Assembly (NCBI RefSeq): GCF_019972155.1
Contig: NZ_BOVL01000026.1
Location: forward strand, 198,634-262,633
Length of the DNA stretch: 64,000 nucleotides
Direction of reading: 5' to 3'
Source of the DNA: Bradyrhizobium sp. RD5-C2
Lineage (GTDB): Bacteria; Pseudomonadota; Alphaproteobacteria; Rhizobiales; Xanthobacteraceae
The translations under genes and the position numbers were made by a program. This document shows positions 24,163 through 32,862 of the stretch, one piece after another (position 1 is the stretch's first letter; each line of letters starts with the position of its first letter). Under the pieces are notes generated by a model that was not told where the DNA came from, did no database searches, and was given only the letters and a program-made list of their open reading frames with translations.

Positions 24163-26019
24163 ATGTCAGTCGCCGCAGTTGCGACGAGAAGCAGCACCGA
24201 TCGGGTCACGGCGCCGCTGCTCGCCATCAGTGACACGGTCGCCGCGGTCCTGCTCGCCGCCGATCTCGTGGTGGTGTGCGTCTCGGTGCTGGCCCGCTTC
24301 CTGTTCAACGCACCGGTCGAGTGGTCCGACGACGTCGCCCGCGGTCTGATGGTCGGGTCGAGCTTCTTCGGCGCGGCGAGCGCGCTGGCGCGCAGCGAGA
24401 ACCTCGGCGTCGCCTTCTTCGTCGACATGCTGCCGCCTGGCGTGCGGCGGGTCGTCGACGCGGTCGGGGCGCTGCTCGTCACCATCGTCGCAGGCACCGT
24501 CGCGTTCAACGCCGTCAAGATGGGCTGGCTGACCACCGGCCAGACCTCCGGCTCCGGCCTGCCGCTGGAATGGACGTTCTATCCGATGGGCATCGGTGCG
24601 GCGTTCATGACGATCTTCGCGTTCGAGACCTTCTGTGGCCCGCCGCTGCGCGACATGGTTGCGGGCATCGTCGCCACCGCCGTCGTCGCCGGCCTCTATC
24701 TGGCCTGGGATGCGCTAGCGCCATCGTCGGTGCCGTCGTCGCAGGCGTTGATGCTGATCGGTTTCTTTCTGACGCTGTTCGGCGGATTGCCGATCGGCTT
24801 TGCGCTGGCGCTGGCGGCGCTGATCTTCATTTGGGTGGAAGGCACGCTGCCCGGCGTGATCTTCGCGCAGCAGATGGCGCGCGGCATCGACAATTTCGTG
24901 CTGCTGGCGATCCCGTTCTTCATCCTGGTCGGCTATCTGATGGAAGCCAACGGCATGTCGGTCCGGCTGATCGAGTTGTTGCAGCGTGCGGTCGGGCGGA
25001 TGCGCGGCGGGCTCAACGTCGTGATGGTGATGTCGATGGTGTTGTTCTCCGGCATCTCCGGCTCGAAGATGGCCGACGTCGCAGCCGTCGGCTCGGTGCT
25101 GATCCCGGCAGCGCGCCGCTCGCGGCAGAATCCGGGCGGCGCGGTGGCGCTGCTCGCCGCCTCCGCCGTGATGGCGGAGACCATTCCGCCCTGCATCAAC
25201 CTGATCATCCTCGGCTTCGTCGCCAATCTGTCGATCGGCGGATTGTTCGTCGCCGGCATGCTGCCGGCCGCGCTGATGGCGCTGGCGCTGATCGCGGTAT
25301 CGATCGTGTTCGGCAAGCGTCCCGCCGCGACTGAGGAAGCCGAGCCGCGCGCCGCAGTATCCGGCCTGTGGACCGGCGCGATCGCCTCGTTCGGGCTGAT
25401 CTTCATGATCTTCTTCGGCTTCAAGAGCGGCTTTGCCACCGCAACCGAAATCTCCGCGTTCGCTGCGGTCTACGCCATCGCCGTCGGCAGCCTCTTGTTC
25501 CGCGAACTCGGCGCCAAGAGCCTCGCACATTGCTTCGTGCAATCGGCTGTTCGCTCGGGACTGGTGCTGTTCATCGTTGCGGCGGCGCAATCGCTCGCCT
25601 TCATCCTGACGCTGCAACAGGTGCCGCACGCGGTCGGCGAGCTCATGCTGGCGATCTCGGGCAGCCACGGCGTCTGGCTGTTCATGCTGCTGTCGATCCT
25701 GGTGCTGGTGGTGATGGGCTCGGTGCTGGAGGGCGCTGCGGCGCTGATCATCTTCGGGCCGTTGCTGCTGCCGGTTGCCGTCAAGCTCGGCATCGATCCC
25801 CTGCATTTCGGCGTCGTGCTTGTCATCGCGATGGGGCTCGGGCTGTTTGCGCCACCGCTTGGTCTTGGCCTCTACGGCGCCTGCCTGATCGGCAATGTGC
25901 CGATCGAGCAGACCATCAAGCCGATCTCGGGCTATCTCGGCCTGCTGTTGCTGTGCCTGCTGGTGATCGCTTTCGTACCCGCCATCAGCACGGCCTTGCC
26001 GCATGCGCTCGGCTACTAG
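24163..26019 (+). CDS. TRAP transporter fused small/large permease (DctQM)
   Basis: A 618-residue membrane protein. Residues ~20-185 form the DctQ-type four-helix subunit (FNAPVEWSDDVARGLMVGSSFFG) and ~190-615 the DctM-type twelve-helix permease (QMARGIDNFVLLAIPFFILVGYLM; SGISGSKMADVAAVGSV; FAPPLGLGLYGACLIG). It imports the bound organic acid with a sodium gradient, by family. It begins ten bases after dctP and ends 12 bases before the 2-hydroxyacid dehydrogenase gene, so all three form one operon. A fused QM is common among TRAP systems. The substrate is unknown, but the next gene points to a hydroxy- or oxo-acid. Confidence 0.92.
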   Translation: MSVAAVATRSSTDRVTAPLLAISDTVAAVLLAADLVVVCVSVLARFLFNAPVEWSDDVARGLMVGSSFFGAASALARSENLGVAFFVDMLPPGVRRVVDAVGALLVTIVAGTVAFNAVKMGWLTTGQTSGSGLPLEWTFYPMGIGAAFMTIFAFETFCGPPLRDMVAGIVATAVVAGLYLAWDALAPSSVPSSQALMLIGFFLTLFGGLPIGFALALAALIFIWVEGTLPGVIFAQQMARGIDNFVLLAIPFFILVGYLMEANGMSVRLIELLQRAVGRMRGGLNVVMVMSMVLFSGISGSKMADVAAVGSVLIPAARRSRQNPGGAVALLAASAVMAETIPPCINLIILGFVANLSIGGLFVAGMLPAALMALALIAVSIVFGKRPAATEEAEPRAAVSGLWTGAIASFGLIFMIFFGFKSGFATATEISAFAAVYAIAVGSLLFRELGAKSLAHCFVQSAVRSGLVLFIVAAAQSLAFILTLQQVPHAVGELMLAISGSHGVWLFMLLSILVLVVMGSVLEGAAALIIFGPLLLPVAVKLGIDPLHFGVVLVIAMGLGLFAPPLGLGLYGACLIGNVPIEQTIKPISGYLGLLLLCLLVIAFVPAISTALPHALGY

Positions 26020-26031
26020 GGGGATGGAAAC

Positions 26032-27015
26032 GTGAAGGTCCTGCTCGCCCATACGCCGCAGATGCGCCGCGACTATTACGGCGAGCGCAGCCTGACCGGG
26101 TTGCGCGCGGTTGCCGACGTCTCGCTGCACGAGGGTGACGATGCGCTCGACGCGGCGGCGCTGGTCGCGGCCGCAGCCGATGTCGACATCATCGTCGCCG
26201 ACCGCATGACGCCGGGGCCCGGCGAAATATTTCCGAGGCTGCCAAAACTGCGCGCCTTCGTGCGCTGTGCGGTCGATATCCGCAACATCGACGTCGCGGC
26301 AGCGTCTACCGCCGGTGTGCTGGTGACGCAGGCGAGCGCCGGCTTTGTCCAGTCGGTCGCCGAGCTCGCGCTCGGCTTCATGGTCGATCTGTCGCGCGGC
26401 GTCTCGCGCGCCACCGCTGACTATCGCGCGGGCAGGGCGCCCGAGGTCGTGATGGGCCGCCAGCTCGCGGGCAGCACGATCGGCATCATCGGCTATGGCA
26501 GCATCGGGCGCTATCTGGCTGGAATCGCCAAGGTGCTCGGCATGAACGTGCTGGTCGCCGATCCCTTCGTGATGCCGGATGACGCGGCGATCGAGCATGT
26601 CCCGCTCGACGATCTCCTGGCGCGCGCCGACTACGTCGTCTGCCTTGCGATCGCCAATGCAGCGACCGAGAACCTGATCGGGCAGGCCGCGCTGGCGCGG
26701 ATGCAGACGCACGCGTTCTTCATCAACCTGTCGCGCGGCAACCTCGTCGATGACGTAGCGCTGGCGGCCGCGTTGCGTGAGGGCCGCATCGCGGGCGCGG
26801 CGATCGATGTCGGCCGCGCGCCGGACCAGATGCCGACGCCGGAACTCGCGAAGCTGCACAATGTCATTGCAACGCCGCATATCGGCGGTCTTACGCCGCA
26901 AGCCATCGAGCATCAGTCGTCGGAGACCGTGCGCCAGGTCGCGAAGATCATCGCCGGCGAGATCCCGGTCGGCGCCGTCAATGCCGAGCACTGGACGCGG
27001 CGACCGAAGCCATGA
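26032..27015 (+). CDS. D-2-hydroxyacid dehydrogenase family protein
   Basis: A 327-residue NAD(P)-dependent dehydrogenase with a GTG start at 26032 (GGGGATGGA upstream). Rossmann motif IGIIGYGSIGRYLAGIA (about 147-163), catalytic Arg in FINLSRGNLVDD (about 234) and catalytic His in ATPHIGGLTPQ (about 284). The usual catalytic Glu in the DVFE.EP loop is absent: here the sequence is AIDVGRAPDQMP. That may mean altered chemistry or a specialised subfamily. It would reduce a 2-oxo acid or oxidise the hydroxy acid brought in by the TRAP system. The gene is the third of that operon; a 161-base gap precedes the Liv genes. Confidence 0.87.
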   Translation: MKVLLAHTPQMRRDYYGERSLTGLRAVADVSLHEGDDALDAAALVAAAADVDIIVADRMTPGPGEIFPRLPKLRAFVRCAVDIRNIDVAAASTAGVLVTQASAGFVQSVAELALGFMVDLSRGVSRATADYRAGRAPEVVMGRQLAGSTIGIIGYGSIGRYLAGIAKVLGMNVLVADPFVMPDDAAIEHVPLDDLLARADYVVCLAIANAATENLIGQAALARMQTHAFFINLSRGNLVDDVALAAALREGRIAGAAIDVGRAPDQMPTPELAKLHNVIATPHIGGLTPQAIEHQSSETVRQVAKIIAGEIPVGAVNAEHWTRRPKP

Positions 27016-27176
27016 ACGTTCCGCTGATCTCAATGTCGCGGAGGGGCTGGACAAGACCTTCACATCCAGCTCAAACTTGAGCCCGTCAACCGCGGCCCCT
27101 GAGCGCGCGGACAATCAATCAACGGACGTCCCGCAACAAACGACGGGCGCCGAGAGGGAAACAGGGAGTGCATCAC

Positions 27177-28373
27177 ATGGCCATTTCACGCCGTGACGTT
27201 TTATTGGGCAGCGCCGGCGCACTCGGCGCCGCATCATTCTCCTTCCCGGCTCCTGCCATCGCACAATCGGAACCGATCAAGATCGGCTGCCTCGCGGCGA
27301 TCACCGGGCCGAGCTCGGCGCCGACGGTCGGCTTCAACCGCGGCGTCAACTTCGCGGTCGATGCCATCAACGGCGCGGGCGGGGTGAAGGGGCGCAAGAT
27401 CGAGCTCGTGATGCGCGACACTCAGGGCGATCCGACCAAGGCGGTGAACGCCACGCAGGAACTGATCAGCCAGGCCAAGGTTCACGCGATCTGGGGGCCG
27501 CTGAATTCGGGTGAGGCGCTGGCGACGACGCCGATTATGGCGCGCGCCAAGATGCCTGATTTGCATCCTTGCGTCGTCGAGACCCTGATCGATCCGGTCA
27601 AATTCCCCAATGCGTTCCGCATCGCGCCGTCGAACAATCAGTGGGACGATGCCGTGCGCAATTATTGCCTGAAGATCCTCAAGGTGAAGAAGGTCGCCGT
27701 GATCGGCGACACCACCGGCTACGGCGTCACCGCGGTGGGGGCGTCGGTCGCGGCGTTCAAGAAGGACGGCGCCGAAGTGGTCTATCAGGCCAATATCGAT
27801 GCCACCCAGCCCGACATGACGCCGGACATGCTGCGCGCCAAGAACGCCGGCGCCGAGGCGATCGTGGTGTGGAGCGTCTCGACCGGCATGGAGGCGCGGA
27901 TGTTCAACACCCGCGCCGCGATGAACTGGGACGTTCCGTTCGTCGGCCACCCTTCGATGGCGTCGGGGGAGCTTGCGAGCCTCGTCGCAAAACCGGAGAA
28001 CTGGAAGAAGGTCTATGCGATCGGCTACAAGAGCTGCAGCTATGACAGCGCCGGCAAGCTGCCGCCGAAGAGCGAGGATCTCGTCGCGCGCCTGACCAAG
28101 GCCAATATCGCGCTGAACGATACGCTGTTGTGGTGGGTCGCCGGCGGCATCGATTGCATCGAGCTGATCGCGAAAGCGGTCGCGGAGAGCGGCTCGACCG
28201 ACAGCGCCGCCATCGTCAACTACTGGAATTCGCTGTCGACCTATCCCGGCTATTTCGGCAATTACCGCTTCTCGCCGACCCAGCATAACGGCTATTTGAC
28301 CGAAGAGATCGTGATGTCGGAATCCTCGACCGCCAAGAACGGCACCTTCGCGCTGGCGCCAGGATACACATAG
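27177..28373 (+). CDS. livK: ABC transporter substrate-binding protein, LivK type
   Basis: A 398-residue periplasmic protein of the Peripla_BP_6 fold. It starts MAISRRDVLLGSAG, a Tat signal (SRRDVLL) ending PAPAIAQS near residue 32. The mature part has IKIGCLAAITGPSSAPTVGFNRGV and VIGDTTGYGVTAVGASVAAFKKDGAEVV, typical of branched-chain amino acid or amide/urea-type binding proteins. The ATG at 27177 is preferred over a GTG three codons earlier because of the twin-Arg start. It is the first gene of livK-livH-livMG-livF. The ligand is probably a small carboxylate or amino acid; it cannot be fixed from sequence. Confidence 0.9.
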   Translation: MAISRRDVLLGSAGALGAASFSFPAPAIAQSEPIKIGCLAAITGPSSAPTVGFNRGVNFAVDAINGAGGVKGRKIELVMRDTQGDPTKAVNATQELISQAKVHAIWGPLNSGEALATTPIMARAKMPDLHPCVVETLIDPVKFPNAFRIAPSNNQWDDAVRNYCLKILKVKKVAVIGDTTGYGVTAVGASVAAFKKDGAEVVYQANIDATQPDMTPDMLRAKNAGAEAIVVWSVSTGMEARMFNTRAAMNWDVPFVGHPSMASGELASLVAKPENWKKVYAIGYKSCSYDSAGKLPPKSEDLVARLTKANIALNDTLLWWVAGGIDCIELIAKAVAESGSTDSAAIVNYWNSLSTYPGYFGNYRFSPTQHNGYLTEEIVMSESSTAKNGTFALAPGYT

Positions 28374-28392
28374 CAGGGCGAGGGCGCAGCCG

Positions 28393-29250
28393 ATGCTGGC
28401 CTCTATCCTTGCATCCGGTCTCGCGGCGGGCGCGATCTACGCGCTGGTCGGCGTCACCTACAACACGATGTTCTCGACCTCGCGGGTAATGAGCTTCACC
28501 GCCGGCCAGCTTGCGATGCTGGGCGGCGTGTTCGGTTCGCTGTTCACGCTGAAGCTCGGCCTGCCGATCGCTGTCGGCTTCGTGCTGACGCTACTCTGCT
28601 GCGCGGTGATCGGGATCATCACCGAATTCGTCGCGGTGCGGCCGGTGTTGAAAAGCCTCGACCAGCATCTTTACGTGCTGTCGACCTTGGCGGTCGCACT
28701 GATGATCCAGCAGGTCACCGCGATCAAATGGGGCACCGAGCCGCAGCCGTTCCCGCGCATCGCAGGATTCGGCGAGGGCGTTTGGGACGAGAAATTCTGG
28801 CTGCCGGTCGCTGCCTGCGCGATCACCATCATCGGCCTTGAGTATCTCTACCGCCGCACGCTGGTCGGCCGCGCGTTCCTGGCGATCGCCGAGGACAATT
28901 TCGCGGCGCGGGCGCTCGGTCTGCCCGAGCGCAATCTGCGTGTCGCGAGCTACGCGCTTGCCGGCGTGGTCGGCGGTATCGCCGGATTCTCCGGCGGGCA
29001 GTTGCTGCTCGCCTTCTTCGCCAATGGCGCGCTGCTCAACTTCTACGGCTTCGTGCCGGTGGCGCTGGGCGGACTCGGCAACAACCGAGGCGCGATCATC
29101 GGCGGGCTCGCGCTCGGCCTGTTCCAGCAGGCGGCGAACTTCCTGGTTGGCGGCATCTTCTCCTCGGTCGCGGTGTTCACGCTGTTCATCGTGGTGCTGC
29201 TCGCAGCGCCGCAAGGCTTGTTCGGCGCCTCGACCGCGCGGAGAGTCTGA
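28393..29250 (+). CDS. livH: branched-chain-type ABC transporter permease, LivH
   Basis: A 285-residue inner-membrane protein with about eight helices. LivH features: N-terminal ASGLAAGAIYALVGVTYNTMFSTSRVMSFTAGQLAMLGG and the cytoplasmic coupling region RAFLAIAEDNFAARALGLPERNLRVASYALAGVVGGIAG, which contacts the ATPase. It forms the channel with the LivM domain encoded next. Its TGA and the next ATG share one base (29250), so translation is coupled. It begins 19 bases after livK. Family assignment is firm. Confidence 0.93.
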   Translation: MLASILASGLAAGAIYALVGVTYNTMFSTSRVMSFTAGQLAMLGGVFGSLFTLKLGLPIAVGFVLTLLCCAVIGIITEFVAVRPVLKSLDQHLYVLSTLAVALMIQQVTAIKWGTEPQPFPRIAGFGEGVWDEKFWLPVAACAITIIGLEYLYRRTLVGRAFLAIAEDNFAARALGLPERNLRVASYALAGVVGGIAGFSGGQLLLAFFANGALLNFYGFVPVALGGLGNNRGAIIGGLALGLFQQAANFLVGGIFSSVAVFTLFIVVLLAAPQGLFGASTARRV

Positions 29251-31049
29251 TGACGTCGGTCACGACCACGCCGCCCCGGACCGACAGCGGCGCATGGCGC
29301 GCCGCGCTGCCGCATATCGCGCCGTTCCTCGGTATCTTGGTCGTGGCGGTGCTGCTGCCCTTCGTCAGCAACGACTATTGGGTGTTGATCGGCACCCGCG
29401 CCGCGATCTACTGGGTGCTGGTGTCCGGCCTCAATCTGGTCGTCGGCTTCGCGGGGCATCTCGCGATCGGCTATGTCGCGCTGCTGACGCTCGGCGCCTA
29501 CACGACCAGCGTGCTGGTCGCCGGCAACGTGATGCCGGCGATTCCGGTGTTTGCCGCCTTGCCGATCGCGGGCCTGATCGGCGCGATCTTCGGCGTGATC
29601 GTTGGTCTGCCGGCCTTGCGCCTGCGTACCTTCTATTTCGCGATGTCGACCCTGGGCTTTGCGACCATCGTGACCCAGATCGCGCTGGCCTGGCAGAGCG
29701 TGACCGGCGGCGGCATCGGCATCACCGGCCCCGAATTCCCGGCGCCGTTCAACACGCCTTGGGGATTCTACGGGCTCTGTATCGCGTTCGCCGCGGTCAC
29801 GACCTGGATGAGCGCCAATGTCGCGCGCAGCCGCTTCGGCCGTGCCTTGATCGCGGTGCGCGACGCCGAGGTCGCCGCCGAAGCCAGCGGCATCTCCAAG
29901 CCGAACATGCTGATTGCGATCTTCCTGTTCGCCGGCGCGCTGGCGGCGATCGCCGGCGGATTGTTCGCGACTCTGCAGACCTACATCACGCCCGATGCCT
30001 TCACCTTCGATCTCTCGGTGCTGTTCTTCATCGCGATCCTGATCGGCGGCCGCGGCTCGATCCTCGGGCCGATGCTCGGCACCATCATCCTGACCATCCT
30101 GCCCGAAATTGCGGCGCCGCTCGCGGCGTGGTCGACCTTCCTCTACGCGGTGCTGCTGCTGCTGATCGTGCTGGTGATGCCCGGTGGCATCGCGGCGCTG
30201 CTCGATTTCCGCAATCGCCGTCCGCTCGCCAGCAACCGCGCCATCGTTCCGCGCCCGGCGGCGCTCGCCGACATCGTGCGCCGGCGCGATGGCGGCAAGC
30301 CGCTGCAGCTGCGCGGCATCGCGCTGAGCTTCGGCAATGTGAAGGCGATCGACGGCCTCGACCTCGACGTCGCGCCCGGCCAGATCCACGGCCTGATCGG
30401 GCCGAACGGTAGCGGCAAGACCACCACGCTGAACGTGATCTCGGGCTACTACGCCGCGAAGGCCGGCACCATGACGCTAGGCGACGCGATGTTGCCCGCG
30501 GGCGCACCGGTCAAACGCGCGGCCAGCGGCATCGCACGCACCTTCCAGACGCCGCGCGTGATCGGCGAAGCCTCGGTGCTGGAGAACGTCATGATCGGCG
30601 GTTCGATCGAGGGCAGGGCCAACTTCGTCGAGGCGATGCTGGCACTGCCGCGCAACGGTGCGGACGAACGTCTGCTCGCCGCCAAGGCGCGAGCGCTGCT
30701 CGGCGTCGTCGGCCTCGAGGCGCTCGCCGATGTGCGCGCCGACCGTCTGCAGCACAGCGAACTGCGCTTCATCGAGATCGCACGCGCCCTGATGCTCGAT
30801 CCGGATTTCCTGCTGCTCGACGAGCCCGCGGCTGGCCTCTCCAATGACGAGATCGAGCGGCTCGCCAGCCTGATCAAGGCGATCTGCGGCCGCGGCACCG
30901 GTGTGCTGCTGGTCGAGCACCATGCCGACCTGATCTTCGACATCTGCCACCAGGTCACCGTGCTCAATCTCGGCCGCATCCTGGCGGCGGGAACGCCGGC
31001 GGAGATTCGCGTCCACAAGGAGGTCGTCAGTGCTTACCTCGGCGGCTGA
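29250..31049 (+). CDS. fused LivM permease - LivG ATPase
   Basis: A 599-residue fusion. Residues ~20-320 are a LivM-type permease with about nine helices (AIYWVLVSGLNLVVGFAGHLAIGYVALLTLGAY; GIGITGPEFP; GRALIAVRDAEVAAEASGI). Residues ~350-598 are the LivG-type ATPase: Walker A GLIGPNGSGKTT (about 385-396), the Q-loop, LQHSELRFIEIARALMLDPD in place of the LSGGQ block, Walker B FLLLDEPAAGLSNDEIERL and switch His in VLLVEHHADLIFDI. The signature is degenerate (LQHSELR instead of LSGGQQ). Fusions of this kind occur in several rhizobial Liv systems. It ends 20 bases inside livF. Confidence 0.9.
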   Translation: MTSVTTTPPRTDSGAWRAALPHIAPFLGILVVAVLLPFVSNDYWVLIGTRAAIYWVLVSGLNLVVGFAGHLAIGYVALLTLGAYTTSVLVAGNVMPAIPVFAALPIAGLIGAIFGVIVGLPALRLRTFYFAMSTLGFATIVTQIALAWQSVTGGGIGITGPEFPAPFNTPWGFYGLCIAFAAVTTWMSANVARSRFGRALIAVRDAEVAAEASGISKPNMLIAIFLFAGALAAIAGGLFATLQTYITPDAFTFDLSVLFFIAILIGGRGSILGPMLGTIILTILPEIAAPLAAWSTFLYAVLLLLIVLVMPGGIAALLDFRNRRPLASNRAIVPRPAALADIVRRRDGGKPLQLRGIALSFGNVKAIDGLDLDVAPGQIHGLIGPNGSGKTTTLNVISGYYAAKAGTMTLGDAMLPAGAPVKRAASGIARTFQTPRVIGEASVLENVMIGGSIEGRANFVEAMLALPRNGADERLLAAKARALLGVVGLEALADVRADRLQHSELRFIEIARALMLDPDFLLLDEPAAGLSNDEIERLASLIKAICGRGTGVLLVEHHADLIFDICHQVTVLNLGRILAAGTPAEIRVHKEVVSAYLGG

Positions 31050-31773
31050 ACCTCTGCTTGACGTACGCGCGCTGGAGTCCGGCTACGGCAAGATCCGGGT
31101 GCTGCACGGCATCGACATGACGATCGCCGCCGGCGAGGTCGTCGCATTGCTCGGCCCCAACGGCGCCGGCAAAACCACGCTGCTGCGCGCGATGTCGGGA
31201 CTGTTGCCAGTCAATGCCGGGCAAGTGCGGTTCGGCGGACGCGACATGACCAACGCCACGCCGCGCGAGGCCGCGCGTGCCGGGCTCGTGCATGTGATCG
31301 AAGGCCATCGCGTGTTCACGCAGATCTCCGTGACCGACAATCTGCTGCTCGCCGGCTACGACCTGCCGCGCGCCGAACGCGCCGTGCGCATCGAGGAGGC
31401 GTTGTCGTTCTTTCCCGAGATCGCCGAGAAGCGGCATGAGCGCGGCGGCGCGCTGTCGGGCGGGCAGCAGCAGATGCTGACGGTGGCGCAGGGCCTGGTC
31501 CGCCGCCCGCGGCTGTTGATGCTCGACGAGCCCTCCGCGGGATTGTCGCCGGTGCTGGTCGATCGCGTCCTCAACGTCATCGGCCGGCTGCGCGAGCAGG
31601 GCACCTCGGTGCTGCTGGTCGAGCAATTGCTGGAGAAGGCGCTGGCCTGCGCCGATCGGGTCTACGCGCTGGTGCAGGGGACGATCGCGCTGGAGGCTGT
31701 GACCGGCGAGGGCGACCTCGCGCGCCGGCTCGAGCGCGCTTATTTCGGCCATGAAAGCCACGCGTTGGGGTAG
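31030..31773 (+). CDS. livF: branched-chain-type ABC transporter ATPase, LivF
   Basis: A 247-residue ATPase with a GTG start at 31030 that overlaps the preceding gene by 20 bases. Walker A GPNGAGKTT (about 40-48), signature LSGGQQQMLTVAQGL (about 138), Walker B RLLMLDEPSAGLSPVLVD and switch region VLLVEQLLEKAL, in which the usual His is replaced by Gln (VEQ), as is usual for LivF. It pairs with the LivG domain of the fusion, whose signature motif is weak, so this subunit probably completes the one canonical ATP site. Last gene of the operon; a convergent gene follows 51 bases on. Confidence 0.92.
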   Translation: MLTSAAEPLLDVRALESGYGKIRVLHGIDMTIAAGEVVALLGPNGAGKTTLLRAMSGLLPVNAGQVRFGGRDMTNATPREAARAGLVHVIEGHRVFTQISVTDNLLLAGYDLPRAERAVRIEEALSFFPEIAEKRHERGGALSGGQQQMLTVAQGLVRRPRLLMLDEPSAGLSPVLVDRVLNVIGRLREQGTSVLLVEQLLEKALACADRVYALVQGTIALEAVTGEGDLARRLERAYFGHESHALG

Positions 31774-31824
31774 GTAGCAGTTCCAATTTCTTCGGCGCCG
31801 AGTCCCGCAGTGTCGAACGCAGCG

Positions 31825-32862
31825 CTAGCGGAAGTAGGTAAGAAACTCCGTCGAATCGATCGGCCTCGCAATGGAGGGCTTCTCGGTCCTCTCCGGGCCT
31901 TCCTTCACGACGTACATGTCGATGAGCTTCGCGCCGGAGAGATTGCGCTCCACCGTCGCTCCGGTATCCATGTTGATTGCGGACGCGCCGCAGTCGTGGA
32001 AGACCACGGTGCCGTAGTCCGGGAGCTGCAGTGGGGTTGGATTTCCCGGGAGGGCCGACCGCTCCATCACCCATTCCGCCGTTGCGCCGGGAATCTTGAA
32101 GGGTTGCCCCAGCTGGGTCAGGGGTGCTGTTTGAAAGAACTGCACAGAGCGACTGGTCGTGAGGTTCGTGATCACGAACGACACCCCGGTGCGGTCCGGC
32201 GCCACCTGCATGAGGCACATGATCAGATCGCCGGCATGAATCTTCGGCGACACGAGCGTGATCGGATGCGCCTGGGCCGGGTCGCCCCTGACCCACCATT
32301 GCCACCACGCGAAGAACGAGGTCGTCGGGTTGCCGGCGCCTGTGGCAGGGTCGATGTTCTGCGCGGTGCCGATTTGCGGCAGCGTCGATCTGTAATACCG
32401 ACGTTGTCCATCAAAGCCGATCCACGTCGAACTGTGATATGTCTCGCTGGCCCGGCCGCTCGCCGGCTGGGTTGGCGTCGGCACCTGAAACTTCCCCCAG
32501 ACCGACGAGAATACGGTGCCATCCCTCGGCGTGACGTAGGCACCGGACCAGTTGAGGCTGCTTTCCCGCCGCGGCGATTGGTCGAACGATCGGCGGAGGC
32601 CCGCCGTGACCGGGGAAAGCACCTGGAAATCGAAGGCCTCGAACGCCACCGTCGGACCAAACATCTTCTGCCAGAACGCATACTCGGCCGGCTGAAGCAC
32701 GGGGTCCGGTCGTCTTGGAAAGCCGAGCGCCGTCAGCTCGTCCTGCGAGGCGACCAACGTGCGAAATCCGGTGGGAGGAAGCACGCTGGTCGTCGAGTCC
32801 TTGATGACCTTCCTCAGGCCTTCGGTGTCGTATGTGGGGCTCCGCCCGTCCCGCGTGCTCAT
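31825..32862 (-). CDS. bacterial glutamic peptidase-like protein (G1/eqolisin, peptidase A4 family)
   Basis: A 345-residue protein. About residues 105-300 match the fungal eqolisin fold: SLNWSGAYVTP, VWGKFQVPTP, STWIGFDG, STLPQIGTAQN, WWQWWVRGDP and TAEWVMERS. The catalytic pair of the family, Gln and Glu, would be the Gln of LPQIGT and the Glu of EWVMER (compare LQTG and AEFIIE in scytalidopepsin B). No signal peptide is visible and the N-terminal ~100 residues are unlike other domains. The start at 32862 overlaps the upstream stop (ATGA); an ATG six bases earlier exists. Acid endopeptidase activity is inferred. Confidence 0.78.
   Translation of the reverse strand: MSTRDGRSPTYDTEGLRKVIKDSTTSVLPPTGFRTLVASQDELTALGFPRRPDPVLQPAEYAFWQKMFGPTVAFEAFDFQVLSPVTAGLRRSFDQSPRRESSLNWSGAYVTPRDGTVFSSVWGKFQVPTPTQPASGRASETYHSSTWIGFDGQRRYYRSTLPQIGTAQNIDPATGAGNPTTSFFAWWQWWVRGDPAQAHPITLVSPKIHAGDLIMCLMQVAPDRTGVSFVITNLTTSRSVQFFQTAPLTQLGQPFKIPGATAEWVMERSALPGNPTPLQLPDYGTVVFHDCGASAINMDTGATVERNLSGAKLIDMYVVKEGPERTEKPSIARPIDSTEFLTYFR

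Noticed and set aside
27069..27082. Small palindrome GCTCAA-AC-TTGAGC before livK
   Set aside because: Only six base pairs per arm and unlike the GntR operator; too short to support as a site.
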